Origin: Niastella sp. OAS944
GTDB lineage: Bacteria; Bacteroidota; Bacteroidia; Chitinophagales; Chitinophagaceae
Direction of reading: 5' to 3'
Length of the DNA stretch: 64,000 nucleotides
Assembly: GCA_024809215.1 (NCBI GenBank)
Contig: JANUBW010000003.1
Span: 496,001-560,000 of the forward strand
The notes below the pieces were generated by a model that saw nothing but the letters and a program-made list of their open reading frames with translations, did no database searches and was not told the origin of the DNA. This document shows positions 59,388 through 64,000 of the stretch, one piece after another. Numbering within the stretch: position 1 is the stretch's first letter; each line of letters opens with the position of its first letter. The position numbers and the translations under genes were made by a program.

Positions 59388-59828
59388 ATTGTCCACGGAC
59401 AATGGATCATTGCCCGCGGACAATTATGCTTTGCCCTTGGCAATTACATTTTTGCCCAGGGCAAATAGGTGATTGCCCAGGGACAATTTTGTTTTGTCCC
59501 GGGCCATTGACCGTTTGCCCGTGGACAATTGTCATTTGCCCACGGCAAATGGTTAATTGTCTCTGGCAATTGAGTTTTTGCCCCTGCAATTATATAATTG
59601 CCCGGGGGCAAAGAACCTTTGTCCGCAGACAATTATGCTTTGCCCAATGGCAAATGTCTTTTGTATGATCGCAATGGACCTTGGTCAGTTGGCAAAAATG
59701 CTTCGTCTAGCCGCAATGAATTTTTTCTCTTCCGCAATGAGTCTTTGCCTGGTAACAAAATAAAATTTCCCTGTGGAAATGGTTGTCTGCCAGCCGGCAA
59801 AAGGTTTTCGCCAATGGCCATTAGGCGT
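59388..59828. repeat. 21-bp phased array of about 21 imperfect dyads
   Basis: Unit starts: 59388, 59409, 59430, 59451, 59472, 59493, 59514, 59535, 59556, 59577, 59597, 59618, 59639, 59660 and on to about 59807. Each unit is a 14-16 bp dyad (consensus WTTGYCC-NN-GGRCAAW) plus a 5-base variable spacer. The first 13 units are clean; the last eight are decayed but keep the 21-bp phase. Arms change together (TTGTCC/GGACAA, TTGCCC/GGGCAA). Open frames through it on both strands are artefacts of the 21-bp period (7-residue repeats). It runs into the end of the ORF6N gene. Confidence 0.85.
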
Positions 59829-60200
59829 TTTTGATGGGGAAAAAAACTGTTTGTTGTACCTGATTTCCAACTCTTTAATCTTTTCGGCCAGTTCATTGTA
59901 GTGCATGCTTATTTTCCGAAGGGCAATAAAAGCCCTTACAATGGCAATGTTCATCTTTACGGCTCTTTCACTACGTAAAACACTGGCTAACATAGTTACT
60001 CCATGCTCTGTATATGCAAATGGAAGGTATTGGTTTCCTTTCTTTTTTGCGGTCACAATTTGTGACCGCAAAGCATCCCATTGTTCTTTTGTGAGTTGAA
60101 AACTAAAATCCGAAGGAAAACGCTCGAGATTGCGTTTCATGGCCTGGTTTAATGCTTTGGTAGTTACGCCATATAATTTAGCCAGGTCAAAATCGAGCAT
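59685..60200 (-). pseudogene. ORF6N domain gene, decayed at both ends
   Basis: Residues 1-118 form an ORF6N (PF10543) domain, a DNA-binding-type domain of phage and mobile-element proteins: MLDFDLAKLYGVTTKALNQAMKRN, FPSDFSFQLTKEQWDALRSQ, YLPFAYTEHGVTMLASVLRSERA and MNIAIVRAFIALRK. Homology appears to extend upstream of the ATG (HEINGYKV), where the frame is open for 21 codons without any ATG, GTG or TTG, so the native start seems lost. After YNKQF a run of seven T and then the 21-bp array replace the usual coiled C-terminus. Translation of a truncated form remains possible. Confidence 0.65.
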
Positions 60201-60425
60201 TACTTTATAGCCGTTTATTTCATGAATTAATTCATGAATAACATTTTCATTTATATAAGCAGTTTAAAGTTTAATGGTATAGGTGGCTGCTTAAATCATT
60301 ACAATATAATAAGATTATATATTACTAACTGCTTAATACATATCAACTTTCAAAAAACTTGCTTTATGTCATTTACTCATTGCCTTTCGTAACGCATGTA
60401 TTATCTTGCCTCAAACTGAGGTGTT

Positions 60426-62675
60426 ATGGCTTTCTCCGGTGACTCGTCAAATCATTTGTTTCAGCTGGCTGTTAGGTTTGTGAATCAAACCAACCGGCAC
60501 CTCTTTGTTACCGGAAAAGCAGGCACGGGAAAGACCACCTTCCTTAAATACATTCGGGAAAATACATTTAAAAAGCTGGCTATCGTAGCCCCTACCGGGG
60601 TGGCGGCCATTAATGCAGGTGGGGTTACCATGCACTCTTTTTTCCAGTTGCCGCATGGCTCGTTCTTACCGGTTCAGCAATCCGGTTGGAACAGCAATAG
60701 CTCCTTCAACACCCCGCATACACTATTAAAGAACCTTAGGCTCAATAACGATAAAAAGGTATTGCTGCAGGAACTGGAACTACTCATTGTTGATGAGGTG
60801 AGCATGCTACGGGCCGATATTCTCGATGAAATAGATTGTATTCTTCGACATGTTCGTAAAAAGCAGTTTGAGCCATTTGGCGGCGTTCAAATGCTGTATA
60901 TCGGTGACCTGTTTCAGTTACCGCCAGTTGTTAAAAACGATGAATGGGACATTTTGCGTCAGCAATATCGCAGTCCGTTCTTTTTTGATGCACAGGCTTT
61001 GCAGCAAAGCCCACCGCTTTACCTCGAATTAAAGAAGATCTACCGCCAAACTGATGAGGAGTTTATTAAGGTACTTAATAACATCCGGAACAATAAAACT
61101 ACCCAGGCAGACCTCGATCTGCTGCACAAACATTACCTGCCGGGTTATGAAAGTGCAGAGAACGAAAATTATATAACCCTTACCACCCATAACGCCAAGG
61201 CAGATACAATAAACCAGGCGCAGCTTGAAAAACTGAATGGCAACATAAGCGAGTGCAAAGCCGAAGTAACCGGTGATTTTAATGAACGGGCCTACCCGGC
61301 CGATGTGTTGCTGCAATTAAAAGAAGGCGCACAGATCATGTTCATTAAAAACGATAAAGGCGAGTCAAGAAGATTTTACAATGGTAAAATTGCCACCATC
61401 TCGCGCATACTCAGCGGCGACATCTATATCAGGTTCGAAGGCGATGAACACGATATGCTGCTTGAAAAAGAAACCTGGCGCAACATCAAATACCAGTACA
61501 ACCAGGAGCAGGATATGATTGAAGAGGAGGAAGTGGGCGCATTCAAGCAATACCCCATAAGGCTGGCCTGGGCTATTACCATTCACAAAAGCCAGGGGCT
61601 AACCTTCGAAAGAGCCATCATTGATGCCGGCGCCTCATTTGCCCCCGGCCAGGTTTATGTTGCCCTTAGCCGGTTAACATCATTGGCCGGATTGATACTT
61701 TACTCGCGCATTCAACCTTCAAACATTCATACCGATGAACGGGTGATTGAATTTACGCGGCTCGAAAAAGAAGAAGATCAGCTGGCACAGGAATTACATT
61801 TACAACAAAAGATATATATAACCCGCTCCCTTGTTCAAACCTTCGATTGGTTAAAGCTGGCAGAAGGCATGGAAATGCACTATGAAAGCTATGAGACCCG
61901 ACAGGTGCCCGATAAAAACCATTGTGTGGTTTGGGCAAAAGGCCTGCTCGATGCAGTGTTGAAACAACAGGAAATGGCCGATAAGTTTACCCGGCAATTG
62001 GAACAGTTGTTACCCAATGCTCCTGAAGATGGTTACCAGTTCCTGCATCAACGTGTATCGGCCGGAAGCACTTATTTTTTACAGGCTATGGATGAAATGG
62101 AAACTTCCATCAAAAATCATATAGCCGAAATAAAAGCAAAGCCAAAGGCAAAAAAATATGTTACCCACCTACAGCAACTAAGCCTGTTGCCACAACGAAA
62201 AAAACAACAACTTAACCAGGCAGTACAAATTACCGAAGGACTGATAAAAGGCGTAAATACTACTGAAATACTTGAATTAGTTGGGCAAAAACGAACGGAA
62301 GTAATAAAACAGGAAGCAGTAGTTGAAAAGAAAACCGCCACTGCCAGGTTACCAAAAGGCGAAACGAACCGAATAAGCCTTCAATTGTTTAAAGAAGGTA
62401 AGAACATTACTGAAATAGCAACTATTCGTGAACTGGCGCCTTCTACCATTGAAAGCCACCTGGTTTCGTTTGTAAAGACCGGTGAAATAGATGTAAAAGA
62501 ACTGGTGCCTGAAGATAAAATAGCTACTATACTAAGAACCGTGGAAGAATTGAATTTACCAACCCCTGGCTCTGCACCCGTGAAAGAAAAGCTGGGCGAA
62601 GACTATTCGTGGATTGAAATAAAAGCAGTGTTGAGTTACAGGGAATGGTTACAGGTTAGCAAGGATACTAATTAA
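60426..62675 (+). CDS. Pif1-like ATP-dependent helicase with C-terminal HTH/HRDC-like region
   Basis: A 749-residue superfamily 1B helicase. Walker A GKAGTGKT (30-37), IVAPTGVAAINAGG (Ia), LIVDEVSMLR (II), GDLFQLPPV (III) and ITIHKSQGLTFERAI with VYVALSRLTSL (V-VI) are all present. Residues from about 570 hold a helix-turn-helix of the RQC-like PF14493 type (ISLQLFKEGKNITEIATIRELAPSTIESHLVSFVKTGEID). Pif1 helicases unwind G-quadruplexes, R-loops and other structured DNA. It starts just beyond the 21-bp dyad array; PAP2 follows 19 bases downstream. Confidence 0.93.
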   Translation: MAFSGDSSNHLFQLAVRFVNQTNRHLFVTGKAGTGKTTFLKYIRENTFKKLAIVAPTGVAAINAGGVTMHSFFQLPHGSFLPVQQSGWNSNSSFNTPHTLLKNLRLNNDKKVLLQELELLIVDEVSMLRADILDEIDCILRHVRKKQFEPFGGVQMLYIGDLFQLPPVVKNDEWDILRQQYRSPFFFDAQALQQSPPLYLELKKIYRQTDEEFIKVLNNIRNNKTTQADLDLLHKHYLPGYESAENENYITLTTHNAKADTINQAQLEKLNGNISECKAEVTGDFNERAYPADVLLQLKEGAQIMFIKNDKGESRRFYNGKIATISRILSGDIYIRFEGDEHDMLLEKETWRNIKYQYNQEQDMIEEEEVGAFKQYPIRLAWAITIHKSQGLTFERAIIDAGASFAPGQVYVALSRLTSLAGLILYSRIQPSNIHTDERVIEFTRLEKEEDQLAQELHLQQKIYITRSLVQTFDWLKLAEGMEMHYESYETRQVPDKNHCVVWAKGLLDAVLKQQEMADKFTRQLEQLLPNAPEDGYQFLHQRVSAGSTYFLQAMDEMETSIKNHIAEIKAKPKAKKYVTHLQQLSLLPQRKKQQLNQAVQITEGLIKGVNTTEILELVGQKRTEVIKQEAVVEKKTATARLPKGETNRISLQLFKEGKNITEIATIRELAPSTIESHLVSFVKTGEIDVKELVPEDKIATILRTVEELNLPTPGSAPVKEKLGEDYSWIEIKAVLSYREWLQVSKDTN

Positions 62676-62694
62676 CAGGCATAATTAATAGCAT

Positions 62695-63393
62695 ATGGTA
62701 CAAACAAGTCTGCCACCCGAAGAAAAGAAAGTAGCCGACAAAGTCGTTATCTTTTCAAAAGAACTGATCATTTTGCTGGGGGCATTTACCATTAGTCTTT
62801 TCAGTTTCGTGATCATTGCCTACCGGGTATTTTACCTCGACAAAACCGATGCCGATGAAAAAGCATTCGCTTTTGCACATTCCATTGTAAACGACAGTAC
62901 AACTAAATTAATGGAGGTCATTACCTTCTTTGGCTCACATTATTTTCTTATTCCCGCCAATACATTATTGTGTTTATTTTTTCTATTTACCAAGAAGTCG
63001 CGGTATTCAATAAAGGTGAGCGCCATTGCGCTTAGCAGCGTGCTTATTATGCTGGGGTTGAAATTATTATTCAATCGCCACCGCCCGCTAATTCCTTTGC
63101 TTGAACCAGCCAAAGGACTAAGCTTCCCCAGCGGACATGCATTTATGAGTGTTTGCTTTTATGGGTTGTTAATGATCATCATTTGGAAAGAAGAAAGGCC
63201 ACACCCCGTTTTAAAATGGACATTACTGTTACTCGTGATCGCTTTATTATTATCGATAGGCTTTAGTCGCATTTATTTACGCGTGCATTATTTCACCGAT
63301 GTGGTGGCGGGCTTTTGCATAGGCTCCTTTTGGCTGTTGCTTAGCTCCTTCCTGATTGACCGGATAAGACCGGCTGGTTTGAAAAAAGCATAA
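62695..63393 (+). CDS. PAP2 family phosphatase (membrane lipid phosphatase)
   Basis: A 232-residue inner-membrane protein with about six helices and a complete active site: KLLFNRHRP (K-x6-RP), FPSGH, and SRIYLRVHYFTDV (SR-x5-H-x3-D). It probably dephosphorylates undecaprenyl pyrophosphate or other lipid phosphates at the outer face of the membrane. It begins 19 bases after the helicase stop and is likely cotranscribed with it, a positional link without an obvious functional tie. Confidence 0.92.
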   Translation: MVQTSLPPEEKKVADKVVIFSKELIILLGAFTISLFSFVIIAYRVFYLDKTDADEKAFAFAHSIVNDSTTKLMEVITFFGSHYFLIPANTLLCLFFLFTKKSRYSIKVSAIALSSVLIMLGLKLLFNRHRPLIPLLEPAKGLSFPSGHAFMSVCFYGLLMIIIWKEERPHPVLKWTLLLLVIALLLSIGFSRIYLRVHYFTDVVAGFCIGSFWLLLSSFLIDRIRPAGLKKA

Positions 63394-63401
63394 CGAAAAA
63401 A

Positions 63402-63905
63402 CTAGGCCTTATTTACTACCGGTTTAGGCGCCACTTTACGTGTCCACCGCGACAATTCGGTTTGATCGAACATCAGGATGAGCATGCCATTTTGAAGTTT
63501 GTAATTATTGGCCCGTAACAGGTTTTCCAAAAACGCTTTTTCATTATAACCAACACAAGCCATTCTGGTGGTTACAATCCGTTGATTAAATTGAATAGTA
63601 GTATCGGTGAAATCGAAACTACCATTCATATTATTACAACCGGTGTTACCTGTAAACCGCTTGGTTGACAGGTTTAGATCTAACCGCGGAATTTTACCTA
63701 CTGCGGTATCAGATGCCATAACGGGTTGTAAAAACCATACTCCACCCAATTTAGTAGTATCTTTTTCAGGCACAGGAGCCGGCGCTTGCGCCAGGGTTGT
63801 ATCTTTTTTTGCCTGATCTGTACTGTCGGTAGTGGGTAAATTATTGCCAGGGGAACCATTACAAGACAGTAACATAATGCTTACTAGTAAGGTAAACGGT
63901 CTCAT
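63402..63905 (-). CDS. META domain lipoprotein (HslJ-like)
   Basis: A 167-residue lipoprotein starting at the ATG before RPFTLLVSIMLLSC (lipobox, Cys15); an upstream in-frame ATG at 63986 lies in repeat sequence and is rejected. After a Thr/Ala/Pro-rich linker comes a META domain (PF03724): GGVWFLQPVMAS, PRLDLNLSTKRFTGNTGCNNMNGSFDF and TTRMACVGYNEKAFLENLL. META proteins are exported stress or motility-linked proteins (HslJ gives novobiocin resistance in E. coli). Convergent with the PAP2 gene. Confidence 0.88.
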   Translation of the reverse strand: MRPFTLLVSIMLLSCNGSPGNNLPTTDSTDQAKKDTTLAQAPAPVPEKDTTKLGGVWFLQPVMASDTAVGKIPRLDLNLSTKRFTGNTGCNNMNGSFDFTDTTIQFNQRIVTTRMACVGYNEKAFLENLLRANNYKLQNGMLILMFDQTELSRWTRKVAPKPVVNKA

Positions 63906-63942
63906 ACCCTGGTAGCTAAAAATTTTATGCCAGAGGAAAATT

Positions 63943-64000
63943 CCAAATCTCAAATTACAAGCTCCAATAAATCCCAACAAATACAAAATCCCAAGTCCGT
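63943..64000. repeat. Word repeat (family D), cut by the window end
   Basis: TTCCAAATCTCAAATTACAA and GCTCCAATAAATCCCAAC followed by CAAATACAAAATCCCAAG words match the left arm of the element at 39428. The right arm would lie beyond the window. Confidence 0.55.

Noticed and set aside
59402-59668. Open frames on both strands across the 21-bp array, with CPxxxxx-type 7-residue repeats
   Set aside because: The frames stay open only because the 21-bp period is a multiple of three and the dyads lack stops; both strands and several frames show it equally. No start context or family match.
59388-59828. CRISPR array
   Set aside because: Units are 21 bp with 5-base spacers and themselves palindromic; CRISPR needs repeats of about 24-37 bp and unique spacers of about 30 bp. 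No cas genes are present.
59685-60200. Intact prophage
   Set aside because: Only one ORF6N-like fragment is phage-related; no integrase, capsid or lysis genes and no att-like repeats were found.
1-64000. tRNA, rRNA or tmRNA genes
   Set aside because: No cloverleaf-like or rRNA-like segments were recognised by eye; a dedicated scan (tRNAscan/Infernal) would be needed to exclude them fully.

Overview
The window looks like a chromosomal segment of a Bacteroidota bacterium, most probably of the Chitinophagaceae (Niastella/Chitinophaga type). The grounds are a gliding-motility/T9SS type B sorted protein, many lipoproteins and Tat-exported sugar enzymes, LytS/LytTR two-component genes, DUF6089 and GHL10 proteins, weak Shine-Dalgarno signals, and several sequences that fit the Bacteroidota promoter (TTTG, about 19 nt, TAnnTTTG). 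No rRNA, tRNA, CRISPR or intact prophage was seen. All family names come from reading the sequence; no database search was run.

Layout: 1-484 is the cut-off gene of an L,D-transpeptidase-like protein that has a full-length paralogue at 16.5 kb. 618-3247 is an MlaE-MlaF-MlaD lipid-transport operon. 3.3-9.6 kb holds an exported subtilase, a DUF2264 protein, a stand-alone response regulator and a large T9SS-sorted PKD protein. 9.9-20.8 kb carries regulators beside their likely targets (HxlR with a quinone-oxidoreductase-like gene; TetR with a thioesterase and a MATE pump), a 58-residue membrane protein, an AI-2E family permease and rpoN. 20.8-30.4 kb has a KdnA-like aminotransferase, a GHL10 hydrolase with MarR, a DinB remnant, a radical SAM protein, a GH25 lysozyme, an outer-membrane barrel and a prohibitin.

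30.5-45.0 kb is the functional centrepiece: a divergent gene cluster that fits catabolism of glycosides through 3-keto intermediates. It has two GMC dehydrogenase large subunits, one gluconate-2-dehydrogenase-subunit-3-like small subunit, a lipoprotein cytochrome c, two DUF1080 lipoproteins (3-keto-glycoside lyase/hydratase family), two Gfo/Idh/MocA oxidoreductases, four TIM-barrel isomerases/epimerases and an MFS transporter. Envelope enzymes would oxidise the sugar at C3 and cleave it; the transporter and cytosolic enzymes would take in and finish the product.

45.1-58.8 kb has a TPM protein, an ECF sigma factor with a membrane partner, an ArsC/Spx protein, two REP-associated-transposase-like genes (one without its catalytic histidines), a LytS/LytTR pair, PcrA/UvrD helicase, an M1 peptidase and a helical-repeat protein. 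58.8-60.3 kb is the strangest stretch: direct repeats, a plus-strand terminator with no gene before it, and an array of about 21 imperfect dyads spaced exactly 21 bp apart, running into the 3' end of a decaying ORF6N gene. A Pif1-like helicase, a PAP2 phosphatase and a META-domain lipoprotein close the window.

A second theme is the spacers. Many intergenic regions are built from imperfect inverted repeats whose arms are made of 7-11 bp words, each spacer family using its own words. With RAYT-type genes in the same window, a REP/REPIN-like origin is a plausible but unproven reading.
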